Shown: in pieces, positions 25,696-34,551 of the stretch
How positions within the stretch are numbered: the stretch's first letter is position 1
Layout of the letters: each line of letters starts with the position of its first letter
Assembly (NCBI RefSeq): GCF_014207565.1
Contig: NZ_JACHGJ010000004.1
Location: 1 to 64,000, forward strand
Direction of reading: 5' to 3'
Length of the DNA stretch: 64,000 bases
Origin: Spirochaeta isovalerica
Lineage (GTDB): Bacteria > Spirochaetota > Spirochaetia > DSM-2461
Notes under the pieces: model-generated
What the model saw: only the letters and a program-made list of their open reading frames with translations
Told to the model about the DNA's origin: nothing
Databases searched by the model: none
Position numbers and translations under genes: made by a program

Positions 25696-26212
25696 TATTT
25701 ACAAGCTTCTCTGTATTCTGGAGAAGCTTTTTTCTTCTCCGTTCGACACGGCCCCGGTCGATACCGAACTCCGCGGCTATGGCGCGAATGGATTTGTCAA
25801 AGATGACAGGATCGATTTTACTCCAGAGTTCTTCGTTGTTGGCATATGTGGGTATCCCGAGTTTCTGTCTCGTTCTGCAGACATAGGAATCGGAAACGCC
25901 GTATTCCCTGGCCAGATCGGAGTCGCGGTATTTTCCGAGTTTTTCAAGAAACTCCCGGTATTCCTCTTCAGACATGAGAGAGCGTTTTTCTTTATCCGGA
26001 TCGGATTTCTGTAATCTCCTGCGGTTCTTGAGAGACTGGTTTTTTATTGAGAGCCGCCTCAATTCGGTCAGAAGCTCATCGACATGCTCCTGAGCGTCTT
26101 TGAGATCCTGAGAGAGTAAATCGAATTCCTCAATCTTTCTGGCCGCGCATTCGCGGCAGTGTCCATGGATGAGGACACCGTAAATTTCTTTATCGCATAC
26201 AATGCAGTGCAT
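25688..26212 (-). CDS. Zinc-ribbon, coiled-coil and double helix-turn-helix protein
   Basis: The 174-residue protein has C3-X2-C6 and C19-X2-C22 at its N-terminus, a likely zinc ribbon. A basic coiled coil (~27-75) follows. Then come two helix-turn-helix-like units: DSDLAREYGVSDSYVCRTRQKLGIP (~97-121; text shortened here to its role) and a second at ~139-163 (IRAIAAEFGIDRGRVERRR). The ATG has AGGA eight to nine bases upstream. It is probably a DNA-binding regulator; I do not recognise the family. It converges with ftcD. Confidence 0.7.
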   Translation of the reverse strand: MHCIVCDKEIYGVLIHGHCRECAARKIEEFDLLSQDLKDAQEHVDELLTELRRLSIKNQSLKNRRRLQKSDPDKEKRSLMSEEEYREFLEKLGKYRDSDLAREYGVSDSYVCRTRQKLGIPTYANNEELWSKIDPVIFDKSIRAIAAEFGIDRGRVERRRKKLLQNTEKLVNIN

Positions 26213-26380
26213 GAAAATGATCCTATTTATGTATTAAATTGTTTTTTAATCAGCCGGATGTAATTATTTATATATATAATAACAGAAAATACGTTGAACT
26301 CAAGTCTTTTATAACAACAGAATCCTCCTGAGAAAGATTGTTGAAATTATTCTATAATTAAATATACTTTATTGTTGAAG

Positions 26381-28402
26381 ATGAACTTGAACCCGGAAAT
26401 AATGCAGCAGGTTTTTATGAACAACTCCGATTCAGTGGCAATTGTATCAGAAAACCGCCATCTTATCTGCAATAAATCCTATATGAGCCTCTTCGGTCTG
26501 AAAAGCTTCAACGACGGCGAAGATCTGCTATTCACGGACTGTTTTCCTGAAGAGGAGCAGGAGAATGTCAGGAAACTTATCAGGGAGCTACAGACCGGTA
26601 AGAGCGAAAACCGCTTTATTAAAACCAGAGGCGTGAGACAGGACGGAACATTGTTCCCTCTTGAATTATCCGTATCCTGCTCCCCTTCCGATAACGGAAG
26701 CCCGCCCGTCTTTCTCATAGCTGCCAGAGATAACAGAGAGCTTATAAAAATGGAGATCGAGCTGGAAAAAAGCCGACGTTCCCTGTCTCTCATAAAGCAG
26801 TGCCATCAGATACTCCTCAAAGAAGAACAGGAGCAGTTTTTTCTCGATAAGATTTCGGCCGTCATAAGCAAAACGGATGATTATGACCTGACATGGTATT
26901 CCCTTCAGAAAGATGACGGCAACTTATGCACTGGAAGTTTCTCCGGGGGAAACAAACTGATCGGCTCCATCCGCTCCCTGTTCCTGTCATCAAAAGCAAT
27001 GAAAGAAAAGAAAACCATCATATACGATAATCTGGACGGCTTTTTTGATGATGCGGATGAAAAGGAAAACATTTCGGCAGGAGGATACAACTCACTGATC
27101 TGCCTGCCGATCATCGTTGATAAAAAAGCGCTGGGAACCCTCAGCATCTATTCAAAAAAAGCCTATGTTTTTTCAGACGACAGGGAGAATCTGGAAAATC
27201 TCCTGGAGGATATCAGTCACGGAATACAGTCAATCCGGCTCAAGAACAAACAGAATGAACTGGAAATGCAGCTCCTTCAAGCTCAGAAAATGGAAACCAT
27301 AGGGACTCTGGCCGGAGGAATCGCTCACGACTTCAATAATATCATGACGCCGATCCTCGGTTATTCGGAGATAATTCTGAACAAACTCCGCTCCGATGAT
27401 CCGCTGTACAGATATAATCAGCAAATCTTCAACGGAGCGGTCCGGGCCAAAGAACTGGTGAAACAGATTCTGGCCTTCAGTCATATGGAAAGCCGGAAAA
27501 AAGAACCGGTTTTTATTGACAGGATCGTTAAAGAATCCCTGCAGCTTATGGGTGCCATCATTCCCAGAACCATTAATATCTACAAGCACATTTGCAATCA
27601 TTGCGGAAAAGTCATGGGTGATCCCGCCCAAATGCATCAGGTAGTTACCAATCTCTGTACAAATGCCTTTCAATCCATGGAAGAAAAAGGTGGAAATCTG
27701 ACTGTGGAACTGAAAAAGGTGACAGTTGATCAGAAGATGAAAAAGCAATATCCCGAACTTAAAACCGGACAGTACGCCCAGCTGATTGTTGCCGATACAG
27801 GCCAGGGCATGAGTCCGGAAATAAGGAACCGCATTTTCGAACCCTTCTTCACGACCAAACCCGTCGGAAAAGGTACCGGCCTCGGCCTGTCGGTCGTCCA
27901 TGGGATTATAAGCAGTCATGACGGCTCGATTCATGTCGAAAGCCGCGAAGGAATGGGGACGCTATTCCGGATTCTCCTCCCCCTTATACCGGAAAATGAG
28001 GAAGAGATATCTTCCGAAGATAAACCTGAGGGACAGGAAAACATGATTCTGCTGATCGATGATCATAAAGACATTACTGAGCTCCTGAAAATCATGTTGA
28101 TCAACAGCGGTTTCGCAGTAAAGAGCTCCAATGACTCACTGGACGCTCTGAGCCTTTTTTCCAAAAGCCCCGATCTTTTCACACTGCTTATTACCGATCT
28201 GAACATGCCTGATATAAGCGGGCTGGATCTTTTGAAAGAGATAAGGAGAAAACGGAAGGATCTGCCGGCCATCCTCATAACCGGCCATGAGGAAAACCTG
28301 ACGGAACGGGAAAAAAGAGACCTGAATATTAAAGAAGTGATTCATAAACCGATACTGCGAAATACGCTTATTGATGCTGTACACCGCTGCTTTTCCGACT
28401 GA
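26381..28402 (+). CDS. Hybrid sensor histidine kinase with PAS, GAF and receiver domains
   Basis: About 673 residues from ATG 26381. Domains in order: PAS (~10-120), GAF-like (~140-285), HisKA with phospho-accepting H316 (GGIAHDFNNIM), HATPase (NLCTNAFQSM, ADTGQGMS, GKGTGLGLS) and a C-terminal receiver with D606 (ITDLNMPD). No membrane helix is present, so it is cytoplasmic. No ribosome site precedes the ATG or the TTGs at 26372 and 26375. A TTGAAA / TATACT promoter-like pair (26341-26346, 26363-26368) would give an almost leaderless transcript. The convergent two-domain receiver protein next door may be a partner. Confidence 0.92.
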   Translation: MNLNPEIMQQVFMNNSDSVAIVSENRHLICNKSYMSLFGLKSFNDGEDLLFTDCFPEEEQENVRKLIRELQTGKSENRFIKTRGVRQDGTLFPLELSVSCSPSDNGSPPVFLIAARDNRELIKMEIELEKSRRSLSLIKQCHQILLKEEQEQFFLDKISAVISKTDDYDLTWYSLQKDDGNLCTGSFSGGNKLIGSIRSLFLSSKAMKEKKTIIYDNLDGFFDDADEKENISAGGYNSLICLPIIVDKKALGTLSIYSKKAYVFSDDRENLENLLEDISHGIQSIRLKNKQNELEMQLLQAQKMETIGTLAGGIAHDFNNIMTPILGYSEIILNKLRSDDPLYRYNQQIFNGAVRAKELVKQILAFSHMESRKKEPVFIDRIVKESLQLMGAIIPRTINIYKHICNHCGKVMGDPAQMHQVVTNLCTNAFQSMEEKGGNLTVELKKVTVDQKMKKQYPELKTGQYAQLIVADTGQGMSPEIRNRIFEPFFTTKPVGKGTGLGLSVVHGIISSHDGSIHVESREGMGTLFRILLPLIPENEEEISSEDKPEGQENMILLIDDHKDITELLKIMLINSGFAVKSSNDSLDALSLFSKSPDLFTLLITDLNMPDISGLDLLKEIRRKRKDLPAILITGHEENLTEREKRDLNIKEVIHKPILRNTLIDAVHRCFSD

Positions 28403-28407
28403 TCATT

Positions 28408-29265
28408 TCACTTATCTGTTTTATAATTCAGATCGATCTGGCCTTTCGTATCGAAATCTTCATTTGTCGACAGATATATCTGATGGACTATGTCCTGATT
28501 GGAAGTCAGTTTTTCCAGCCCCCTCTTACCGAAAAAGGCATCAATGGCTTCAATCAGGCTGTTGCAGATATCGACGCCGTTCAGGGAAAGATTCGATTCT
28601 ATTGCCTGCCTGACAGCTTTCTCGCTGGTCAGAACCTTTACGTTGTCGCTGTTTTCACTTATGGAGACCAGAGACTTAATGAATCTTTCCAGAACGAACT
28701 CCGATTGCTTTTCCATATGAACATCGCTCATCAGAATCATTATGCGGGGATCGGAAATATCATTGGACTCGATGATTTCCCGTATTTTCCAGTAAACCAG
28801 GTCCAGTTTCGTACTGTTCAGTCCCATGGCGACTTCTACGAGAATGATATTCTGATTGACATGGAGATTGAGCTGACAGGAAGTTGAATCAACATTGATG
28901 CTATGGGAAAGGAAAGAATCGACAGTTTCGAAGAACTGATCTATCTTCAGAGGCTTGACAAGAAAACGCCTGACCTTGACCCGGCATAACTCGACGATCC
29001 GTTCCTGGGTAAACTCCCGCGCTGTAAAAATGACAGGAGTTTCGCTGATATTGATATCCTCACCTTTTTTTTTGAGTAGATTGTTTACGCTCTGGCGGTT
29101 TAATCCGTCATCAATTATCACCAGATCGGGACGGTGTTTCCGGAGCTGATTGAGCCCGTCAAACCCGCTGCGAGCCGTGTGTACGACAAATCCCTGAGTC
29201 TCAAACATATATTTTGCAAATTTCCTGAATAGAGAGGATTCATCCACTACCAGTATTGTGTCCAT
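28408..29265 (-). CDS. Response regulator receiver protein with an uncommon C-terminal domain
   Basis: The 285-residue protein has an N-terminal CheY-like receiver (~1-125): acidic D8, likely phospho-acceptor D52 or D53 in LVIIDDGLN, and conserved lysine in FLVKPLK. The C-terminal part (~130-250) alternates strands and helices (IILVEVAMGL, DPRIMILMSDVHM, DNVKVLTSE) in a manner resembling STAS/SpoIIAA folds. It has no DNA-binding or enzymatic signature. It converges on the hybrid kinase gene with a 5-bp gap, so the two may form one signalling unit, although they are on opposite strands. Confidence 0.8.
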   Translation of the reverse strand: MDTILVVDESSLFRKFAKYMFETQGFVVHTARSGFDGLNQLRKHRPDLVIIDDGLNRQSVNNLLKKKGEDINISETPVIFTAREFTQERIVELCRVKVRRFLVKPLKIDQFFETVDSFLSHSINVDSTSCQLNLHVNQNIILVEVAMGLNSTKLDLVYWKIREIIESNDISDPRIMILMSDVHMEKQSEFVLERFIKSLVSISENSDNVKVLTSEKAVRQAIESNLSLNGVDICNSLIEAIDAFFGKRGLEKLTSNQDIVHQIYLSTNEDFDTKGQIDLNYKTDK

Positions 29266-29309
29266 CAGCCTATTTTAAGCAGAGATACGAAATTTTGTAC
29301 AGTTTATTT

Positions 29310-30206
29310 TCAGCGGTTAAAGGAAGTCTTTCTGAACCGGGCCGGACCGGTACCGTATTTTCGGATAAACATGCGGCTGAAATAGGAACGGTCGCAGAAT
29401 CCGCTCATAACAGCTATCTCATCAATAGAGTAATTGCTGTGATGAAGCAAAGTGCAGGCGTGCTCCAGCCTTCTGCCTATAAGAAATTCCCTGGGGCTTT
29501 TACCGGTGTTCTTTCTGAAGAGCCTGCTGAAACCGTTCTCCGATATATTAATCAGCTCCGCAAGATCTTTTACCTGTAACGGTTCGAGATAATGGGATTC
29601 CATATAACCGAGAATCCGCTCAATTCTGTCATCGACTATTCCATCGGGCCAGTCCAGATCGGGAATCTCCAGAAAGAGAAGGTTGATAAGGGCTCTCACG
29701 GAAAAAATGGATTGCCGGTCCATAACATTCGCAGGATGGCTCAACTTTTCTCTCAACTCATCAACAAGCCGGATTTTTTCTCCCTTCGCTTCGTATTCAT
29801 AGACCGCCGGGCCGATGTGGTCCCAGGGCAGCCCGGCAGTAAAATGAATAAAAAAATGCTTCATGGACTTCAGAGGCCGTTCATTATCATCATCGCTGAC
29901 AGGACATCCCATAAGGAAATTCCTCTCTTTCCTGGGAGCATTCAGTTCAAAACGCGACCCGAAAGCTGTGTTGGGAGGGATAAGATAAAGACGGGAGGGT
30001 TTCATTTCCCATTCTTTCCCTTTGAGAAATATGGATGCCCCGTCCCGGTCATTCCAGTAGATTCTCCAGTAGGGGGCCAGAAGAGAATCGTGCTGCCAGT
30101 AATAAACATCCCAGTAACTGCAGCGGAGAACCTTGATATCGTATTTGAGAAAACCCATGGAAAAGGGGGGAAGCCCCCCCTCTCTATAGATACCGATTTC
30201 GTTCAT
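29310..30206 (-). CDS. AraC family transcriptional regulator (fucose cluster)
   Basis: About 298 residues from ATG 30206; a TTG at 30242 directly after the fucI stop is in frame and possible. A cupin-like N-terminal region (~30-150) is followed by the AraC/XylS DNA-binding domain (~205-298), with two HTH units (VKDLAELINISENGFSRLF; SIDEIAVMSGFCDRSYFSRMF) and a KYGTGPARFR end. It is the last gene of the kinase-fucI-araC operon and probably activates it in the presence of the sugar. A 21-bp-spaced direct repeat upstream of the kinase is a candidate site. Confidence 0.92.
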   Translation of the reverse strand: MNEIGIYREGGLPPFSMGFLKYDIKVLRCSYWDVYYWQHDSLLAPYWRIYWNDRDGASIFLKGKEWEMKPSRLYLIPPNTAFGSRFELNAPRKERNFLMGCPVSDDDNERPLKSMKHFFIHFTAGLPWDHIGPAVYEYEAKGEKIRLVDELREKLSHPANVMDRQSIFSVRALINLLFLEIPDLDWPDGIVDDRIERILGYMESHYLEPLQVKDLAELINISENGFSRLFRKNTGKSPREFLIGRRLEHACTLLHHSNYSIDEIAVMSGFCDRSYFSRMFIRKYGTGPARFRKTSFNR

Positions 30207-30242
30207 TAAACCCAGTATAGGTTTATCTTTTCTATCTGGCAA

Positions 30243-32036
30243 TTATTTATACAACGGCCCGAAGTTGGCGCATGCCCTGTAGTCGGCACCTTCCCTGTCC
30301 ATACCGAAAGATGCCCAGGCGGAAGGCCGGAAGATCTTCTCTTCCGGAACATTGTGCATGGAAACAGGGATTCTGAGCATGGAAGCCAGTGTTATCAGCT
30401 GCGCTCCGATATGACCGTAGCTGATGGCACCGTGGTTGGCGCCCCAGTTGGCCATTACCGCGTAGACATCGCGGAAGTTCCCCTCTCCGGTCAGCCGCGG
30501 AGCAAACCAGGTTGTAGGCCATGTCGGATTGGTCCGGTCATCAAGGGTGTCGTGTACATTTGCGGGAATCTCCGCGGTGAAACCTTCAGCAATCTGCAGG
30601 ACAGGTCCCAGTCCGTTGACCAGATTAACGCGGCTCATGGTTACGGGCATACCGCCTTTAGTCAGAAAGTCCGTGGAATAACCGCCGCCTCTGAAATAGC
30701 CTGTATCGGCAGGCCGGAAAAGCGTGGCGTCGAGACAGTTTTTCGCGTCCTCCTCCGTCACATCCCACCAGGGTTTCATAACCGGTTCACCATTTTCGCT
30801 CATGGCACCCGAACCGTCGAGTGTCGTCGATCCCGAGTTGATAAGGTGGATGAGTCCGCCTTCCGCCAATCCCTCAGGTTTCCAACCTGTAACCCGCTCG
30901 ATCGCTTCGGGGCTCCAGTAGGTTCTGACATCACTGAAAATCTGGGCGCGGTCGGAGAGCAGATGGCCGAAGAGCATGGGCACGGCATTGAGCGAATCGT
31001 TTTCCGTTGCCATGACATAGGGTTCCCTGATTCCGTTCCAGTCGAAGGAGGTATTGAGCATGGTTTCCATAAAATCGCCGTTGGCTTTGTAATCTGTCCA
31101 CTGGCGCTGCCCCTGGAAACCGCCCGCGATGGCGTTGCGCCCCATGGCCTCTTCTCCATATCCTATTTCAGCCAGTTTCGGATTCCCCACCATGAGGTCC
31201 CTGGCGATCAAAGTCATTTTAACCGAGGTTTCCCAGTCTTCCTGCTTCTGTTCCGCCGTTCTCTGTTTATCCGCCGGATTGTCATCTTTCCCGACCTTGC
31301 AGAACTCGGCAACCCATTTCATGGCTTTTTCATATTCCTCTTTGTCATATATCTCCTCATCGATGCGGCGCATAAACTCAACCATATCGACCGTTTCCGT
31401 GCGGACACCGAGGTATTTGAGGAAGAAATCCTGATCCACGATGGAACCGGCTATGCCCATGGAAACATTCCCGAGAGACAGGTAGGATTTGTCTTTCATA
31501 TATGCCACGGCCAGGCCCGCTTTGGCAAAATCGAGTATTTTGCCTTTTACATCGTTGGGGACCGACGTATCATCGGAATCCTGTACATCCCGTCCGTAAA
31601 TTCCGAAAGCAGGTAGTCCTTTTTGAGTGTATCCCGCCAGAACCGCTGCGAGATAGACGGCCCCCGGTCTTTCCGTGCCGTTGAACCCCCAGACAGCCTT
31701 CGGCATATGAGGATCCGTATCCATTGTTTCCGATCCATAACACCAGCATGGTGTTACAGTCAGAGACACACCCACATTTTCCCGCTTGAACTTATCGGCG
31801 CAGTCCGCCGCTTCGGCAAAGCCGCCGATGGTTGTGTCGGCGATGACACATTCCACAGGCAGCCCGTTGGGATGTTTCAGATTCTCTGAAATCAGTTTAG
31901 CGGCGCTTTTCGCCATATTCATTGTCTGTTCTTCCAGCGATTCGCGGACCCCGTTGCGACGTCCGTCGATTGTCGGTCGGATTCCCACTTTCGGCATGGA
32001 GCCGCGTAGGCGGTTTACAGCTTTATTCATTTTCAT
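30243..32036 (-). CDS. fucI: L-fucose isomerase
   Basis: The 597-residue protein matches L-fucose isomerase in length (E. coli 591) and motifs: [14 protein letters not shown]-like start, [29 protein letters not shown] containing the metal ligands Glu and Asp (shown by name only), and a C-terminal [16 protein letters not shown] with the ligand His. It ends [10 protein letters not shown], typical of the family. It converts L-fucose to L-fuculose with Mn2+ and may also act on D-arabinose. The ATG (32036) has GGAG seven bases upstream and overlaps the kinase gene by 14 bp. No fuculose-phosphate aldolase is in the window. Confidence 0.96.
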   Translation of the reverse strand: MKMNKAVNRLRGSMPKVGIRPTIDGRRNGVRESLEEQTMNMAKSAAKLISENLKHPNGLPVECVIADTTIGGFAEAADCADKFKRENVGVSLTVTPCWCYGSETMDTDPHMPKAVWGFNGTERPGAVYLAAVLAGYTQKGLPAFGIYGRDVQDSDDTSVPNDVKGKILDFAKAGLAVAYMKDKSYLSLGNVSMGIAGSIVDQDFFLKYLGVRTETVDMVEFMRRIDEEIYDKEEYEKAMKWVAEFCKVGKDDNPADKQRTAEQKQEDWETSVKMTLIARDLMVGNPKLAEIGYGEEAMGRNAIAGGFQGQRQWTDYKANGDFMETMLNTSFDWNGIREPYVMATENDSLNAVPMLFGHLLSDRAQIFSDVRTYWSPEAIERVTGWKPEGLAEGGLIHLINSGSTTLDGSGAMSENGEPVMKPWWDVTEEDAKNCLDATLFRPADTGYFRGGGYSTDFLTKGGMPVTMSRVNLVNGLGPVLQIAEGFTAEIPANVHDTLDDRTNPTWPTTWFAPRLTGEGNFRDVYAVMANWGANHGAISYGHIGAQLITLASMLRIPVSMHNVPEEKIFRPSAWASFGMDREGADYRACANFGPLYK

Positions 32037-33501
32037 TTTTTATCTCCTTCATTTCCCGATATATATTGATGAGTTCTTTTCGCTCTTCCTGAAAGGCGGG
32101 GCTGTATTCCCTCATGGGAAAACTGTCCGCAGCGATTTTTCTGATTTCTCCGGCAGAGCCGATGTGGCCTAATCCGTAAGCCTGAACAAGCCCGTTACCC
32201 AGAGCCGTCCCCTGATCAATTCCCGCAATGACTCTTTTCCCGCAGAGGTCAGCCGTGCGCTGGCAGAGATAGGTATTCTTTATGCCGCCCCCGAGAATAA
32301 AAAGTGTCCGGATTGTCTCTCCTGAGAGCATTTCCAGATTCTCCAGATTGACGGCGTATTCCAGAGCCAGGCTGTCGAGGAGAACTTTGGCCGCCTCCCC
32401 TCTTGTCAGCTCTTCTCTCTTTCCGTTCAGTCCCGCGAGGTACCGGTTAATTTTTTCCGTCATATGACCGGGAGACTGAAAATCGCTCTGTTCCAGGTCG
32501 ACAAAACCTTTCGAGACGGCCGATGCGGCCTCACGGCACATTTTCCCGTAATCCCAGGGATCTGAAGAATGTTCCCACTCTCTCTTCAACTCCTGAAAGG
32601 GGTAGAGACCGGTTATATTCCGGCAGAGATACCAGGAATCAAGCGACGCTTCATTTGTAAAACCATTCTGCAGATACTGGAGACCTGTAAGGGCATTATC
32701 ATTGATTTTTCCGAGAATGCTCCATGTGCCGCTGCTTAGAAAAGCGGTATCACCGGTTCTTTCGGGAACAATCGCCGCAACAGAAGCCGTATCATGAGAA
32801 CAGGTGGTAAGAACTTTCAAACCTTTATATCCTGTTAGATCCTCCAGTTCGCTTCTCAATGTGGAGAGAACAACCCCGGGCTTGATAATTTCACTGAATA
32901 TAAAAGGGATTTCAAAGGAATCGAGAATCTTCCCGGACCAGCGGCCTTCGCAATCGGCCATAAGGGACGTACTGGCAATAGTCAGCTCCGATTTCTTTTC
33001 TCCGCAGAGAAGATAGTTGAACAGATCCGGCGTATTGAGAAAAGCATCAGTCCGCAATAACTGTTCCGGTTTATTATCCTTTAGGGATTTCAGCTGGAAC
33101 AATGAACCGATGTTCCACGGGAGAGCCCCTGTTTCGGAAAAAATCTCCTCATCATCCATAGGGCTGTCTGCTTTTGCATCATCGGTTCTGCTGTCCCGGT
33201 AATGAACAGGATTACCGATCAGATCGCCGTAACAGTCGAGTAAACCGAAATCGACACCCCAGGTATCGACCGCAATACTGTCCAGGGGGATCTCCCGTAT
33301 CCGGGCGATTTTCAGGGACGTCAGAATTTCATTGAAGAGATAGGGAAGATCCCAATGGAGGGTTCCCCCGAGCAAAACCGGACGGTTGGGGAAACGGTGT
33401 ATTTCCTCCAATTCCGCTTTTCCATCTTTCAAGCTGACGATGATGGCTCTTCCGCTTTCGGCTCCGAAATCCAGAGCCATGTAATTACCTTGATGAATCA
33501 T
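32023..33501 (-). CDS. FGGY carbohydrate kinase (rhamnulokinase / fuculokinase type)
   Basis: About 492 residues; starts at 33522, 33501 and 33480 are all in frame. 33501 best fits family N-termini and 33480 has the best ribosome site (AAGG). The FGGY features are [12 protein letters not shown] (phosphate 1), [31 protein letters not shown] and [14 protein letters not shown] (ATP site). Sequence style is closest to RhaB. Being fused into one operon with fucI (14-bp overlap) it most likely phosphorylates L-fuculose, although rhamnulose is possible because no rhamnose isomerase is present here to compete. Confidence 0.9.
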   Translation of the reverse strand: MIHQGNYMALDFGAESGRAIIVSLKDGKAELEEIHRFPNRPVLLGGTLHWDLPYLFNEILTSLKIARIREIPLDSIAVDTWGVDFGLLDCYGDLIGNPVHYRDSRTDDAKADSPMDDEEIFSETGALPWNIGSLFQLKSLKDNKPEQLLRTDAFLNTPDLFNYLLCGEKKSELTIASTSLMADCEGRWSGKILDSFEIPFIFSEIIKPGVVLSTLRSELEDLTGYKGLKVLTTCSHDTASVAAIVPERTGDTAFLSSGTWSILGKINDNALTGLQYLQNGFTNEASLDSWYLCRNITGLYPFQELKREWEHSSDPWDYGKMCREAASAVSKGFVDLEQSDFQSPGHMTEKINRYLAGLNGKREELTRGEAAKVLLDSLALEYAVNLENLEMLSGETIRTLFILGGGIKNTYLCQRTADLCGKRVIAGIDQGTALGNGLVQAYGLGHIGSAGEIRKIAADSFPMREYSPAFQEERKELINIYREMKEIKNENE

Positions 33502-33534
33502 AATTTCATAGTAAGATCCCATTGCGCTGATGTC

Positions 33535-33568
33535 GATTTACAAATCATTCCATTTTGTGTGTAAATCA
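33535..33568 (-). promoter_or_regulatory. Candidate AraC-type operator upstream of the fucose operon
   Basis: On the minus strand TGATTTACA (33560-33568) and TGATTTGTA (33539-33547) form direct repeats 21 bp apart, two helical turns, as AraC-class activators prefer. The same bases also form an inverted repeat, GATTTACA 33535-33542 with TGTAAATC 33560-33567. It lies about 35-70 bp upstream of the kinase start, a fitting place for the AraC protein of the operon. Confidence 0.5.
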
Positions 33569-33585
33569 AACATGAGGACCGGATG

Positions 33586-33657
33586 CCCGGTCCGAACAAA
33601 GACTGCGAAACATTGAGCTGTCGGCATTTGCGCGTCCTCATTTGAGCGGCGAACAAG
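33586..33657. repeat. 72-bp direct repeat, copy 1
   Basis: The stretch from CCCGGTCCGAACAAAG to GCGGCGAACAAG recurs 93 bp downstream with only a few changes near its middle. Just upstream GGACCGG / CCGGTCC (33577-33592) forms a tight hairpin, and ATGAGGAC (33572-33579) pairs with GTCCTCAT (33634-33641). It occupies the otherwise gene-free gap between the fucose kinase and a binding-protein gene. It may be a member of a dispersed intergenic repeat family. Confidence 0.85.
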
Positions 33658-33678
33658 TGGAGCGCAGGCAATAATTTA

Positions 33679-33750
33679 CCCGGTCCGAACAAAGACTGCG
33701 AAACATTGAGCTGTCGGCATATGCTCGTCCTCATTTGAGCGGCGAACAAG
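33679..33750. repeat. 72-bp direct repeat, copy 2
   Basis: This is the second copy, period 93 bp, separated from copy 1 by 21 unrelated bases. The differences sit around 33720-33725. No coding potential is credible: the open frame across both copies simply repeats itself. Confidence 0.85.
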
Positions 33751-33840
33751 CAAAGCCCTGAGATCGCCTTGAATTAGTTATAACAAATAATATTATGAAA
33801 AAAGCTATGAATTGAATTAAAATAAATAATAGAGGTAAAC

Positions 33841-34551
33841 GTGAAAAAGATTCTCATTACAGCCCAACTGATTTCTGTTCTTTTTCTTCTGACGGGACAG
33901 GATCTGAGGCTGGCAGAGATCGAAGATCAGGCCATACAGAGCATCTGCTCCACAATACTGGTGGATTTATACAAAGAAGTTGGTCTTGATGTGGAAATAG
34001 TACCGATGACAGCCTTACGGGCCCAGCAGGAAGCTACGAGCGGAAAGGTTGACGGTGAAGTGGGCAGAATAGCCTCATATGGACAGATTTTTCCCCAGAT
34101 GATAAAAGTTCCGACAATCCTTTACAGCAATACCACTCTCGCTTTCGTGCGGAAAGACAGCGGAATAGACCATGTAACAAAAGAGGAACTGAAAAACTAC
34201 AGAGTCGCCAGGATAAAAGGCGTTGTGAATACGGACAGACTGACAGAAAAGGTCGAACAAGTTTACGATTTCGACAATATGGAAGCCATGATGGAATTTG
34301 TCACAATGGGCCGTGCTGATATAGCTCTGACCAGCCGCATAGGAGGACTCTGTACCCTTGCGGCTACAGGCAACGATGAACTTACCGGATTACCGGATCC
34401 CGTTATCTCACAGGATCTCTTCCATTATCTGCACAGGAGAAACAGCCATATCGTTTCGCTGATCGATAAAAAGCTGAGAGAATTTAAGGAGAGCGGTGAG
34501 TTGGAGGAGCAGATCCTTCAAATAGAGAATGAGCTCCTCAATAAACCCTGA
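33841..34551 (+). CDS. Periplasmic solute-binding protein (SBP_bac_3-like)
   Basis: The 236-residue protein starts at GTG with AGAGG upstream and has a signal peptide (~1-19). The rest follows the two-lobed family-3 binding fold: LDVEIVPMTALRAQQEATSGKVDGEVGR, TLAFVRKDS and MEFVTMGRADIAL stretches are typical (long ones named only by region, residues ~50-75). No permease or ATPase genes accompany it, so it may feed a receptor or a remote transporter. It converges on the sorbose-phosphate-reductase-like gene with no gap. Confidence 0.82.
   Translation: MKKILITAQLISVLFLLTGQDLRLAEIEDQAIQSICSTILVDLYKEVGLDVEIVPMTALRAQQEATSGKVDGEVGRIASYGQIFPQMIKVPTILYSNTTLAFVRKDSGIDHVTKEELKNYRVARIKGVVNTDRLTEKVEQVYDFDNMEAMMEFVTMGRADIALTSRIGGLCTLAATGNDELTGLPDPVISQDLFHYLHRRNSHIVSLIDKKLREFKESGELEEQILQIENELLNKP

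Noticed and set aside
33498-33749. An 83-codon minus-strand open frame across the tandem repeats
   Set aside because: It encodes the same segment twice because of the DNA repeat and ends in unrelated sequence; no ribosome site is evident.
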